Positions 44,234 to 56,418 of a DNA stretch of 64,000 bases are shown here, piece after piece. Both the position numbers and the translations under genes were made by a program. Under the pieces are notes generated by a model that did no database searches, was not told where the DNA came from, and worked only from the letters and a program-made list of their open reading frames with translations. Source of the stretch: Blepharisma japonicum (Eukaryota > Ciliophora > Heterotrichea > Heterotrichida > Blepharismidae); the NCBI GenBank assembly GCA_949751835.1, contig CATKHK010000036.1, positions 62,001 through 126,000 of the forward strand, in the 5' to 3' direction. How positions within the stretch are numbered: position 1 is the stretch's first letter; each line of letters begins with the position of its first letter.

Positions 44234-45187
44234 ATGCTGAAAAGAGCATTTTCCTCCCTTATTTTAGCTGAGCACAACAACACCAAACTGGCTGGAGGTG
44301 TTTATAGCGCTATCAATGCAGCTGATTATTTTAACGAAGAAACAACAGTCTTAGTTGCAGGAGAAAATTGCTCATCAGTCGCCGAAGAAGCATCAAAAAT
44401 CAAAGGAGTCACAAAAGTTTTGCATTATGACAATCCGGTACTTAAAAACCATATGGCCGACGTTATGACTCAGACTCTTCAAGCAGTTCAAACTCAATAT
44501 AGATTCAAAAGAATAATTGGAGCTACAAGCCAATTCTCAAGAGATATTATCCCAAGACTTGGAGGTGTCATGAATATTCAGCCCATTTCTGACGTAGTTC
44601 GTATTATGAATGAAAAGTGCTTCAAACGCCCAGGCTATGCTGGAAACGCTATATATACAGTGACGACCCACCAAGATTTTATCCTTCTGACAATCCGTTC
44701 AACTTCATTTGATAGAAACCCAGTTTCCAAAACTGCGTCTCCAATAGAAAGAATTGACCTAAATATACCATTTAGACCTGTCATGACTTGGGTGTCACAA
44801 AACTTAGAAGTCAATGAAAGGCCAGAGCTAGGAACTGCAAAAATCATTGTGACTGGAGGAAGAGGACTGAAAAGTAAAGACAATTGGCATGTAGTAGAAG
44901 AATTCGCTGCAAAATTAGGAGCTGGGGTTGGAGCATCAAGGGCTGCAGTTGACGCTGGATTTTGCTCAAATGATTTGCAGATTGGACAGACTGGGAAAAT
45001 CGTAGCCCCAAATCTTTATATTGCTTGTGGAGTTTCTGGAGCGATTCAGCATATTGCTGGCATGAAAGATTCAAAAGTAATAGTTGCTATTAATACAGAC
45101 CCAGAAGCACCAATTTTCAGTGTTGCTGACTATGGGCTTGTAGCTGATTTATTCAAGGCTATTCCTGAAATGATCCAAAAACTTTAA
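44234..45187 (+). CDS. ETFA: Electron transfer flavoprotein alpha subunit, mitochondrial
   Basis: 317 aa. The first 12-15 residues (MLKRAFSSLILAEH) are basic and amphipathic, a short mitochondrial presequence. The FAD-binding C-terminal domain is clear: IIVTGGRGLKSKDNWHVVEE, GASRAAVDAGF, QIGQTGKIVAPNLYIACGVS, GAIQHIAGMKDSKVIVAINT and AIFSVADYGLV-like DPEAPIFSVADYGLV. With ETF-beta it passes electrons from acyl-CoA and other matrix dehydrogenases to ETF-ubiquinone oxidoreductase. Ends 19 bp before the stop of the convergent arrestin-like gene. No introns. Confidence 0.95.
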   Translation: MLKRAFSSLILAEHNNTKLAGGVYSAINAADYFNEETTVLVAGENCSSVAEEASKIKGVTKVLHYDNPVLKNHMADVMTQTLQAVQTQYRFKRIIGATSQFSRDIIPRLGGVMNIQPISDVVRIMNEKCFKRPGYAGNAIYTVTTHQDFILLTIRSTSFDRNPVSKTASPIERIDLNIPFRPVMTWVSQNLEVNERPELGTAKIIVTGGRGLKSKDNWHVVEEFAAKLGAGVGASRAAVDAGFCSNDLQIGQTGKIVAPNLYIACGVSGAIQHIAGMKDSKVIVAINTDPEAPIFSVADYGLVADLFKAIPEMIQKL

Positions 45188-45206
45188 ATAAGTTAGAATT
45201 TATTAA

Positions 45207-46244
45207 TTATTCTTCATCTTCTAATGGAGGAGCGGATGGCGCATATGCTTCAGCATACTCGTAAGAAAGTCTCTGCACCTCAAAAGTAACTGGATTTCAG
45301 CCTGCAGGAGCTTCTGGGGCTGGCCTAGGGATTTCCATTATCTGTGGGCAGATTTCTAAAGGAATTTCGCATGAGCCAATGTTTCTTACACAGCTGTCAT
45401 TAGTAATAAAATCGAAAATCAGCTTATACATACATTCGATTTTGGCTGAGGTTATAGTTGGGGCGTGATGTAGAGTTTTTTGGACTTTCGATAAGTCGAG
45501 GAGGGTTGATATTGCATTTTCTAGTTCACAGATTTTTCCTTTACCACAACCTTTGGTTTTGTGAGAGGAAATATACTCGTTATAAAATGAATGCTTTTTA
45601 TTACTGCGTAAAATAATTTGTCTCGCCAATGATATTGTTATTGAATCCAAATTTGTGCCCGACTCTGTATTGTTGATTTCTATATAAACTTGTGGCTTTT
45701 CTAGTGGAGTGTATGCAGATTTATCTAATTGAACATTAATTCTGAAGCTACCAACAGAGAAGCAATGAGAAACAGGAATCTTATTAGTCATAATGCTCCC
45801 TTCTTTAGCTTGAACAAGGTTATTAATTTGAATATCTACCGAGCTTTTCATTTTTTTGTGGCCTTCTGGCTCAATTTCTGCTTTTAGTTTATATATAATA
45901 TCTGCATTATAATTTGCTGTATCAAGGTGAAAAGAGTTAGCAAGGTTTTCAGGCAGCGTATAAGTATAAGGGATTTCATAGTCGCCACTAGGGACAATTC
46001 CATCTTCCCACACAATGACTGGAGCTTTTAAATTAATCAAATTTGTAATCCCTTTAACTTTTGAGGAAATTGCAGATGAGCTTCATTGGGTCTGCTCTTT
46101 TCCTTTGAATTTTAGCCAGAGAGTAGAAGCACGGATAGCTTTTTCTAGCTTCATATAGATCTTTCCTGTAACACTAGAGCCTGGGACTGAGGATGTTTGG
46201 TCAGTCGTGATTAATATACTTCGAGTGCTATGCTTTCCTCCCAT
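45207..46244 (-). CDS. Arrestin-domain protein with possible N-myristoylation
   Basis: 345 aa from MGGKHSTRSILITTDQ; a longer frame starts at 46340, but its first 32 residues are not arrestin-like. TGA as Trp at 46080 (QTQWSSS) and 45297 (PAGWNPV). Arrestin-N signals: VPGSSVTGKIYMKLEK, LWLKFKGKEQTQ, VPSGDYEIPYTYTLPENL. Arrestin-C: INVQLDKSAYTPLEKPQVYI and C-terminal CEIPLEICPQ. Gly2 with Ser6 in MGGKHS fits N-myristoylation. Alpha-arrestin-like adaptors link membrane cargo to trafficking or ubiquitin ligases. The acidic tail (PPLEDEE) has no clear PPxY. Confidence 0.85.
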
Positions 46245-46465
46245 TTTATTAATATAGAAGTGTATATCTTGATATTGTGAAGGTGGATGAGGAAAGGAGA
46301 ATTTGATACGATATTTGCCGATAAGAAGATTTTTAGACAAAAATATAAAAGAAAAAAAAATTTGACGAAATTGGAGATTTATAACGATTTTTGGAAAAAA
46401 TTAAACGGAAATTCCATTTTTGATAATGTAAATAAACTTCTATAGGAGAAACTTAGCAATTAAAA

Positions 46466-47974
46466 TTATTTTTTGAGTGATCTTTTCCTTTTTAGGCTTT
46501 CTAGCCTTTGGCAGCCATTTAATATGACATTTTCTACACATTTGTCTTTTAAAGCTTGACTAAAGCTTGCTCTTATTGATGATATTTTGTCATCTTCTTC
46601 ATCATTTTTACTGTCTTCTGCATATCAATTTAAATGCCTTTTGAAATTTTTAGTTAAAAGCAGTTTGGAAGCGTCTTTTACTACAAATTCTCCTTTTAAT
46701 GAATTTATTGAAACTATGTCCTCCATAGTTTGTTTTAAATTTTTTAATAAATTCAAGCTTGAATTGTGTTTTTTTCTTACAGCATCATGGAATGTAGAAA
46801 TCTGCTTTGCATAGGTTTTTTCGAGCATCATATCAGGCAACTTATCTTCTCTTCTCTTAAGCCACTTCTGATAGTTCATATACTTTAAGTCTTTTAATCG
46901 ATCTTTCCCAATTAAAGTATCAATATCATTTTCTATTCTGTCAACTGCATGAGGTATTTTTTTAACGGTCTGGGATCGCGCTAAAGGAAGTGGCTTAGAC
47001 AGGGTTTGCTTAATTTTTTTGGGAATTATTGGATCCTTATTGTATATTTTATTTAATTCCAAGCTGGGTGTATTATTATCCATAAAAGTTTTATCAACGT
47101 CTTCATGATTTTTTGAGCATAGAGTAAGGTTTAATAAATCATGGCCAGTAGCTACTGTCCTATTTAATTTCCCTATTATACTTGGCGTTTCTGTTGATTT
47201 TCTTCTAAAAAATGAAGTTTCTACTTTCTTTTCACTGATATGGCATGAATGTAAACCTATCAAAAATCATTCGTTATTTTTACTCATAATAAAATTCGCA
47301 GAAACTTTCATAACGGTCCGATGTAATAGCACTGCCCTTAATATACTATAAATTCAATCGATACTCTGTGATAATTCAATAGTAGACATAGAAATACTCC
47401 CTTTTCCTATACAAATACCTCTAATTATTATGAAACTTTTGGCTAATGGCTGGAAATCGGAGGTTTTTTGTTCCTTTTCTTCTGAAGTTGTTAAAAAAAA
47501 GTTTAAATTTGGATTTAACATTACATGATTTTTCTTTTGACAAATAAAGGAATATTTATTTTTTATTATTTTTGCTGATATACGATTTGCTGAATTTTTT
47601 GATACACGGACTATTTGTGTGTAATCTCCGGGGGAAATTATATATTGCTGTAAAGAAAATTCGTATCTGATTTTAATATATTTTTCTATAAGTTTATAAG
47701 CTTCTTGAGGATTATTTACAAGCGTGATACTATCTTTAGTTTTAAATACAGCAAAAGGGAAGTTTTTATCCTCATATTCAAATTCATTCAGAATTCCATG
47801 CAAATCTGTCAGAGATATTTCACAAAAATGCAGTGTTTTTTCTACTGTAGAAATCATTGTAAGGTCCTTGAACCCAAAGCCATAAATAACCGTCTTTGGT
47901 ACTGTTAAAAATATTTTGTTGTTTTTTGAAGCGAGATAAAGCATTTTGAATAAATTAATCGTTGCTTCTCCCAT
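46466..47974 (-). CDS. Unidentified 502-aa protein, one gene across two TGA-Trp codons
   Basis: Starting MGEATINLFKMLYLASKNNK, one frame runs to TAA at 46466. TGA codons at 47354 (SQSIDWIYSILRAV), about 47270 (NNEWFLIG) and 46622 (RHLNWYAED) are Trp. With standard reading it would split into two or three pieces. The N-terminal 220 residues have alternating strand-like segments (KTVIYGFGFKDLTM, FPFAVFKTKDSITLV). The middle is basic and probably disordered (SFFRRKSTETPS). The C-terminus is helical and charged (YQKWLKRREDKLPDMM; VRKKHNSSLNLLKNL). No known domain recognised; could be a cytoskeletal or basal-body protein. Confidence 0.75.
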
Positions 47975-48054
47975 TATTTATATATTTATACTTTGATATG
48001 GATTCTTAAAATTAAAAAACAATATAGAGAAGTCATATTAGCATAAAATTGTGT

Positions 48055-48804
48055 TTACTTGCAGCTGCATTTACTTTCTTCAGAGATTTCTGCATCCTTT
48101 TTTTGAATTTCATTCCCTTTTCTTGCTTCTAGAATAGCGTTTTTATATTTTTTACACCATTCATCCGAAAGCCCTATCCCAACATTTTGTGCTAGCTTTG
48201 CAAGAGTACTAGAAGGGTCTGACTGTCCTATGATAATAAATTCGATTTTCCCTTTAACTAGCCTTATTCTTGTTAAACCAATATAAGTAATTCCTCTGGA
48301 TACCCATCTCTCTTGAGGTTTTTTTTCGTTATTCACCGAGTAATAAACGACTACAACTGAGTCTTTGTCATAAGCAACTACTCTTTTTTCTATATAATCA
48401 CCTTTATATGCAAATAATTTGATAAGGAAATAAATTGTATAATTATTTGGAAAATTCCCATCAATTATTTCATAAGTTTTGAAGTTTTTATCCCATGAGA
48501 GTCTTTTCTTGGGTTCATTTAAAAAATCTAAAATTATAGATAATTCAGCCTTTGTGCCTAAGGAAAACCAAATTTTGGTGACTGGGGTGTGAGAATCATA
48601 TTTAGTTGTTCCATTGAGTTTAGAAATGTCGCACCAGCCTGAGTGCTTGATTATTTCCCATGAATTCGAGTTTTCTATCGTTTCAATATATAAATAACGC
48701 TCATAAGCTTCTTTATCTTCCTCATTCAGAGGTTTCAGGCCGAGCAATTTTGCCTCTTCAACAAGTTCGCTATTTGCTGGGGTAGGAGGTCTAGTGTAAG
48801 TCAT
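48055..48804 (-). CDS. START-domain lipid-binding protein
   Basis: 249 aa. Short N-terminus (MTYTRPPTPANSE), then a START fold: SNSWEIIKHSGWCDISKLNG, FLNEPKKRLSWDKNFKTYEII, ERWVSRGITYIGLTRIR and a C-terminal helix SSTLAKLAQNVGIGLSDEW. These match the order and spacing of START proteins (PCTP/StarD family), which carry a single lipid in a hydrophobic tunnel. The tail is Lys/Glu-rich and ends KCSCK. No membrane helix or targeting signal. Lipid ligand unknown. Confidence 0.8.
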   Translation of the reverse strand: MTYTRPPTPANSELVEEAKLLGLKPLNEEDKEAYERYLYIETIENSNSWEIIKHSGWCDISKLNGTTKYDSHTPVTKIWFSLGTKAELSIILDFLNEPKKRLSWDKNFKTYEIIDGNFPNNYTIYFLIKLFAYKGDYIEKRVVAYDKDSVVVVYYSVNNEKKPQERWVSRGITYIGLTRIRLVKGKIEFIIIGQSDPSSTLAKLAQNVGIGLSDEWCKKYKNAILEARKGNEIQKKDAEISEESKCSCK

Positions 48805-49164
48805 AGAGGATTGGTAATTTGATGCCTCTGGAGCTCGATCTTTGCTTTTCTATATAGAAATTTACATCTCTTGATTCACAGCAGCCCATTTTAATTTAAC
48901 TAGCTGTTTTAAGCGAATAAAAAATTTGTTGTTTTAATGTCTAGTGATAATAGTGGATTTTATCAATTTTTAGGTTTTTATTAGAATAAAAAATTATAAG
49001 CCTATATAATAGTTAATAGACTACACTTTTTCGATAAGTCTATAAGAAATTTGTCCCTTTTTATACTTTAAAAGCTTAATTTATTATAAATTTTCATAAA
49101 TTTTTCTTTTAAACACACAGAAATGTAATTAGCTTTCTTTAATAAATGGACCTAAAATTAATAG
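48805..49164. other. Divergent promoter region
   Basis: 360 bp between the START gene (minus) and katanin (plus). AT-rich; an out-of-frame ATG at 49146 was not used as the katanin start. Confidence 0.35.
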
Positions 49165-50763
<1,599 letters not shown>

Positions 50764-50782
50764 TTCATATAAGCTATTTTTA

Positions 50783-52045
50783 TTAGGCTCCTTCGGTATC
50801 TTTCCAGATCTTGCATGTATTATCTTTTGACCCAGTAATTATAGTGTCTCCTTCATAATTAAACGCACAAGAAAATATTTCATCTGTATGCCCTTCTAGT
50901 GTCTGCAAACATTCCCCAGTTTCAGCGTTCCATATCCTACACGTCTTATCATTACTTGCAGTCAGAATTTTGGTCCCTTGAGGATTAAAGGCGACCTTGG
51001 AAATTTCTCCTTCATGGCCGACTAAAATTCCTACACATGCATTAGTTAAAACATTATAAACTCTTGCATATGTATCACCACTTGCAGTTACCAGCTTTGT
51101 GCCAGTTGAATTAAAAGCGACGTCTAATACTTCATTTGTATGGCCTCGCAAAGTTTCGATACATCTTCCGCTGTTCACGTCCCAGAGCTTGCAAGTATGG
51201 TCGATGCTGCCGGTGGCTACATAATCGCCTGAAAAATCAAATTGAGCATTGGAAATTTCTCCATTGTGGCCTTCTAGAAGCCTTATGCACTGGCCTGATC
51301 TGGTATCCCATATTCTTGCAGTAAAATCAAAGCTGCCTGTGAGAACTTTATCGCCGTCAGTATTGAACTGAACACTTACGATTTCTCCTGTATGGCCTGC
51401 GAAGGAGCAAAGGCGTTCACCTGTTTCAACATCCCATATGCAAGCAGTTTGGTCCATAGAGCCTGTGGCAAATAAAAACCCATTGGTATCGAAATTTAAG
51501 CAGACAATTTCTTTTTGATGCCTAAGTGTATACATGCACTCACCAGTATCCGCATTTCATAGCTTGGCAGTCTTATCAAATGACCCAGTCGCTACTCTGT
51601 CTCCATACGGGTTATTAAACGCTATTGCATACACCACATTTTTATGCCCTTCCAAGCTCCTTATTTCTTCCCCAGACGCCGTGTTCCATATCTTGCAAGT
51701 CCTATCATAGGACCCAGTGATAAATTTATCGCCTGATTTATTGAAGGCACAATTCGTAAGGGGTAAAATATGGGCTTTAAGAGACTTATATAGGACAAAG
51801 CGCTGGTTTTGGTTGGTTTGAAGTTTTTCTATAAGTTTCAATATAAGTTTTCGCAGCTGTGGCTTTCTTGTCTGAGATATGGCGGGTTCTTCGAAAATAA
51901 TCTGATCCACAAGGGCATCTACATCAGTCTGAGGGCTTAAATTTAGCAAGTCAATGTATTTGGACTCTATCTGGCCATTTGATCGGAGGTATTCCAGTAT
52001 GATTCCTGGTGGATAATACCGCAATAAGAATTTCTTAAGCTTCAT
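50783..52045 (-). CDS. DAW1: Dynein assembly factor with WD repeats (DAW1/ODA16)
   Basis: 420 aa; TGA at about 51556 is Trp (KLWNADTGEC). The N-terminus [20 protein letters not shown] and ..[15 protein letters not shown] are specific to DAW1/ODA16. Eight WD40 repeats follow, with [40 protein letters not shown], and a last repeat [23 protein letters not shown]16 is the adaptor that loads outer-arm dynein onto IFT46 for entry into cilia. Starts only 28 bp after the stop of the RING gene upstream on the same strand, so its promoter must be very short or lie inside that gene. Confidence 0.95.
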
Positions 52046-52073
52046 TTTATTAATTTAATGAATTTTTATAGGT

Positions 52074-53426
52074 TTATGAATCAGGACTTAGGATTTCGAC
52101 TGGCTGTGCGCCTTCATCTCGATAAGTTCTGACTGTATTAGGACGCGCATAAATTTCTTTTTCTTGAGTCACGTCAAGAAGTTCTTCAGGAGATTCTACA
52201 CAATCTTGCTTACAGACGTAGCAAATCTAAGTAAATATTACTTTGCTCATTCTAAACCAGCGCTTTATGCAGTGATCATGGAATATATGATTACAATATA
52301 ATTTTCGAACAAGAGAATTCTCTAAATATTCATCAAGACAAACAGGACAACTTTTATCTGAAGTTTTGGTAGCAACTTCTGAATACTGGACTAATGGAAA
52401 TTTTTCATTTATCTTGGTTAAAGTAATCCCAATGGTTCTTTTTCTTTGTCGTCGATGTTTGAAATACATAACCCCTAATATAGCTATGATAATGAATAAT
52501 AATACACCCAGTGTCGGCAAAACATAAACCAGGATATCATTTTCTTCTAATGAGCTCCCAGATAATTTTACATATAAATTAAAATTTTCGCTTGTGCAGT
52601 TCAAGTCATTATAAAGTGCCATATAAATCATATTTGACATCATTTTTACGTCAAGATCCACCTTTAAGCTATAATTATAATCAGGAAGTAAAACTTGATA
52701 AAAATAATTTCGAGGCGATGGCAGCTCTGCAATTCCTCGCCCTTTGTAATCCCAAAACAGCCTGCTTGAGTACTTTGTCCACCCAAAATAAAATTTCAAT
52801 GCATCATCTGATACCTTCTGGCGATTAATGTAAGCATAATTCACCCCTTGACAGGGTGCATTTAGCGAATATAAATTATTTTGTGTAATTTCAGTGGCCT
52901 GGCTTTCACAGCCAACCCCAATGTATCCATTTTGGCATTCACATACATCAAGAGATACACAAACCCCTCTTGAATTGCAGTCCTGTGGACAAAGAATGTA
53001 ATCATCTTCTTCTATGGAGATTTTATATGAAATTTGTCCTTTTGCATAATTAAAATTGCCAATTCCTATATAAGTAGATGAAGAACTTGATATTGAGGAA
53101 CTTTGGAATATTAAGGAATGGTAGCCACACTGGGTAAACCATCCATCATAGTCGATCATATCTGCATTTACTGATAAACCGTCAGACGAAAATGAAGGCA
53201 AATCATGGCCTAATGATAAAACCGGCTCTGAAGTGTCTGGTTTTTGTAATATTTTTACTGAAACTCGTATATATACTTTTGATGGGGAGTTTAAAATTAA
53301 TTGAAAATAAGATCATTCAGATTCTTGAGTAACAGAAAGGCTGTTACCTGATTGTAAGCTGGGAATGGATTCTGTAGCAGCTTGTTTGAGGAAAACTGCT
53401 AAAAGTAAATTTAGCAAAATATACAT
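52074..53426 (-). CDS. Signal-peptide / EGF / transmembrane / RING-H2 protein with a 15-nt intron
   Basis: complement(join(52074..52226,52242..53426)), 445 aa. Signal peptide MYILLNLLLAVFLKQAATES; lumenal part with TGA-Trp (SEWSYFQL); one EGF-like module (CPQDCNSRGVCVSLDVCECQ); a second lumenal stretch; a membrane helix (VLPTLGVLLFIIIAILGVMYF); a basic stop-transfer KHRRQRKR; then RING-H2 CPVCLDEY..CNHIFHDHCIKRWF..CYVCKQD. The last CxxC is coded only after removal of the 15-nt intron; without it the frame stops at FT. Resembles PA-TM-RING and related membrane E3 ligases of the endosome and lysosome. Confidence 0.88.
52227..52241 (-). other. 15-nt intron
   Basis: GTAATATTTACTTAG, GT..AG, between the codons for SK and ICYVC in the RING-H2 domain. 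Its removal restores the last zinc pair exactly. The size is typical of heterotrich ciliates. Confidence 0.9.
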
Positions 53427-53712
53427 TATAATGGATTTAGTCTCCAGGAGAAATTCTTTGAGGCTTTAATAATAATTACAATTATAAATTAAATTAATTA
53501 TATGTTTACTTAAAGTGGTTATTTGTGGTGTATATAGCATAAGTAAAATTTATTTTAAACGGTAGCTACTATAGCATATATGGATGAGTGATACTGGTTT
53601 TGTTAAAAAATTCAATTTTTAATTAAAATATTTTTCATTGCTAGCCTCATATGTGATTGATGTGTTTTAAGCTAGAAAAACAATAAATTGATCAATTACG
53701 AGCAATAAAAAA

Positions 53713-54201
53713 TTACACAAAAACAATAACAACATCTTCTTTCTTCATAACGAACTTATTTGATTTTTGAATATTGTTTAATTTTGGGTTAGAGCATCCA
53801 ATTACTCTTTGATTAATTTGTGGCTTGGATATTTCATTTCTTTTATATTGAGATCTTCTTAATTTCTGCATCAAATTTTTAATTCTTGATCCTGTATCCA
53901 CAAAAGTTTTGCATTTCTCACATAACTTCACAATATCAATTGCCATTTGTGCATGATCAAACATATTAATGCTTTTTTCAATCTCAAATAATAAATTTTC
54001 CCCTTCTTCTATGTATTTTTTGGCTTCTTTTGTTATCGTTTCTTCACTTTTTCCTAAGCTTTTCTCAATAACTCGTAAGGAAAGCTGAATCTTTTCTTTT
54101 CATATCTCTATATCGTTTATGCCAATATTATTATCATTATCTTCATTATCGGACTGACAAGGAGCTTCTTCTCTTTTTCTTGATGCACAGCAATTTCCCA
54201 T
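53713..54201 (-). CDS. Acylated small coiled protein (MGNCC start)
   Basis: 162 aa from MGNCCASRKREEAPC; TGA about 54100 is Trp (DIEIWKEKIQ). A frame extends 32 codons upstream, but it would overlap the divergent FAM136A gene. MGNCC is a textbook dual-acylation signal (myristate on Gly2, palmitate on Cys4/5). The acidic spacer DNEDNDNN is followed by helices (RVIEKSLGKSEETITKEAKK; HAQMAIDIVKLCEKC) and a basic tail. Likely a lipid-anchored membrane-associated protein; no enzymatic domain. Confidence 0.72.
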
Positions 54202-54204
54202 AAT

Positions 54205-54609
54205 ATGGTAAATTTGAACTATGTGGAAACACTCAATGAAAAGGTCGAAGCTGACTGCAATGAGCTCTTTTCTGTTCTCCAATCTGAATTTATCCAATTA
54301 AAATTCAAAGCAGCGAGGTGTGCGAGAAAATGCTTCATAGAAAAATTGATGCCAGAATCATTTGGATGTGAAAAAGGGTGCATGGAAGGGATTTCTAATG
54401 TAAAACAATTGATTGAGAAAAAACAAAAAGAAGTACAAGATAATTTTCATAGGTGTGTAGAAAGGACTGGAAGAATGTCGGAAGGGATTGATGAAGGGGA
54501 GGATATTACAGATATAGAAACTGGGGTAACAAATTGTTATGAAAAATTTAGGATTAATATAAAGAGAATGAAGAGTGAAATGATTACAGAGTTTAGCTAT
54601 TATCAATAA
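54205..54609 (+). CDS. FAM136A: FAM136A-like protein (DUF842), mitochondrial
   Basis: 134 aa. Helical with CX3C motifs: C39-x3-C43 and C55-x3-C59 complete; C84 and C111 stand at the first position of the third and fourth pairs, whose partners are Thr88 and Phe115. The pattern C..C, long helix with Lys/Gln, C.., C.. and closing KRMKSEM matches FAM136A/DUF842 (human protein about 138 aa). The human protein sits in the mitochondrial intermembrane space. Its ATG is 3 bp from the ATG of the divergent MGNCC gene. Confidence 0.75.
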   Translation: MVNLNYVETLNEKVEADCNELFSVLQSEFIQLKFKAARCARKCFIEKLMPESFGCEKGCMEGISNVKQLIEKKQKEVQDNFHRCVERTGRMSEGIDEGEDITDIETGVTNCYEKFRINIKRMKSEMITEFSYYQ

Positions 54610-55911
54610 ACACAAAATAAGTAAAAAGGATTATGGAAGTGTAATGAAAATTAAAATGTTTATAATTTCATAGAGTGAAAGTATTAAGAGATTCACTTCA
54701 GCCAATTAAAATCAGGAATTTTAATTCTCTTAAACACTGAAAATACTTTGCCTTGCCATGCAGCAAAAAAGAATCAATTAGTAATGCTTTAGCCTTTCCT
54801 GAAATTTTGCTTGATAAAAATTTTGTTGAAAAACGCTTTAAAAATGAATCATCTTATTCAATTTTGTATAATCTTTACCGAATTGACTCTATTATAATAT
54901 TTTCATTTTTCTTAATAAGATTGTAAAATCAATATTTTAGAAGCATCATGCTGCTATAATTCATAACTAAAAACACGAATTCAATTATGTTTAAATTAAT
55001 TCTTCTTGAAATCAAATTCAATAATTATAAAATTAATTATTTTCTTTAAAAGAAAAATATTTATATAATAAATATTATACTCAGATGCTAAATAACTCAT
55101 AAATTTGTCGATTATACAAATTAATGATTAATATAGTTTAATTATTACAACCAATAAATATAAAAATAAAATTTAGATAAATAGGCTTTAACTTACTTTT
55201 TTTATCTTCAGAAATTGGTAAAAAATAGGCTAAAATTAACTGTTAATGTTCCATGAAATTTATTTTATTGAAATTTGTTGTTTTCTAGAATATGAATCAT
55301 TCCAAAGGTTTCACTGTCCATTTACTTGACATATAGAAAATATGACAATTTTTTTAGATATTCTGAAAGTTCAAATAATCTAATGAGTATTTAAAAATAA
55401 TCATTCTTTTCCAATAGTTAATATTTCGGATAGTCCCGAATTACTCAAAAAGCTTTATTTAGACTATTATTTTTTCAAGTCATGATTTCAAATTAAATTT
55501 TAGGATCAAATGCCTGCAATTGATATTTCTATCTAAAACAGTTCATAAGCCTTCAGAAAATTTAAAATTATTAAATAATTGTAATTAGCCATTAAAAGCT
55601 CCATCTTAATCCTTCTAATAATTAATTTCCGATACTTGACACCATACTGTTTATTCACTAAATAATTATTTGATAAGCAAAGTTTTCGCTAAATGCTCAG
55701 CTAAGCTTATTATTAAAAAGCAAATAACTGCCATAGAAACCAATTTAATTATTAATAAGAAATTTTGTTTCCTTTAGGTATAATCCAGATATTCTATTGC
55801 ATGAAGCAAATCCAATCATTAGCCTAAAATTATTTACTTATAATAGTCAATTATAAATAAAAACTTTGCTATAACTATGGACTTTTTTTTTAAAATTTAC
55901 CAATTATAAAT
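54610..55911. other. Long AT-rich spacer
   Basis: 1.3 kb, the longest empty stretch in the right half. No ORF above noise, no tRNA-like or repeat structure seen. Unusual beside neighbours with spacers of 3 to 30 bp. Confidence 0.45.
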
Positions 55912-56418
55912 ATGAAAACACCTAAACCAACCTCTAATCAATTAACTCTTTACTGCTGTATGGAAAACGATTGTGGAAAATCTTTTATTACCAAGTTCAA
56001 TCTTAAACGGCATGTGACATCAGTGCATTATAAATCAAAAAATTTTAAATGCAATTATTGCTTTAAATCATTTTCAAGTAAACAAAATTTGGATGAGCAT
56101 GTTTTCATCCATACTGGAGAAAGACCTTATATATGTGATATATGCCTAGTTTCTTTTCGCCAAATAAGTCAGCTCTCTTTGCATAAAAGAAATCATACTA
56201 AGCCGCTCCATAAAACTAAATTACAGAAAAAGACTTTACAGTCAAATTTTGAAAAAGATAAAGATTTATGTAATATCCAAGAAATAAAAAGTAGCACTGA
56301 GAAAATTAAAATAGCTTCTAATATATCTTACATTAGTTTGCCTTTATTACAAATGCATGAAGAGAAAGAAATTAAGCTGCCTAGGGTGTCCGATATCATT
56401 AGCTCTGATATAATTTAA
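55912..56418 (+). CDS. Three-finger C2H2 zinc-finger protein
   Basis: 168 aa. Finger 1 CCMENDCGKSF..LKRHVTSVH, finger 2 CNYCFKSFSS..LDEHVFIH, the classic linker TGERPYI, and finger 3 CDICLVSFRQ..LSLHKRNH. The tail is Lys/Ser-rich (KKTLQSNFEKDKD) and ends with a helix. Tandem fingers with a TGERP linker usually bind DNA, so this is a candidate transcription factor. No introns and no Trp. Stands alone between two long spacers. Confidence 0.88.
   Translation: MKTPKPTSNQLTLYCCMENDCGKSFITKFNLKRHVTSVHYKSKNFKCNYCFKSFSSKQNLDEHVFIHTGERPYICDICLVSFRQISQLSLHKRNHTKPLHKTKLQKKTLQSNFEKDKDLCNIQEIKSSTEKIKIASNISYISLPLLQMHEEKEIKLPRVSDIISSDII

Noticed and set aside
49146-49148. Upstream ATG as katanin start
   Set aside because: Out of frame with the MIT-like domain; 49165 gives the conserved N-terminal helix.
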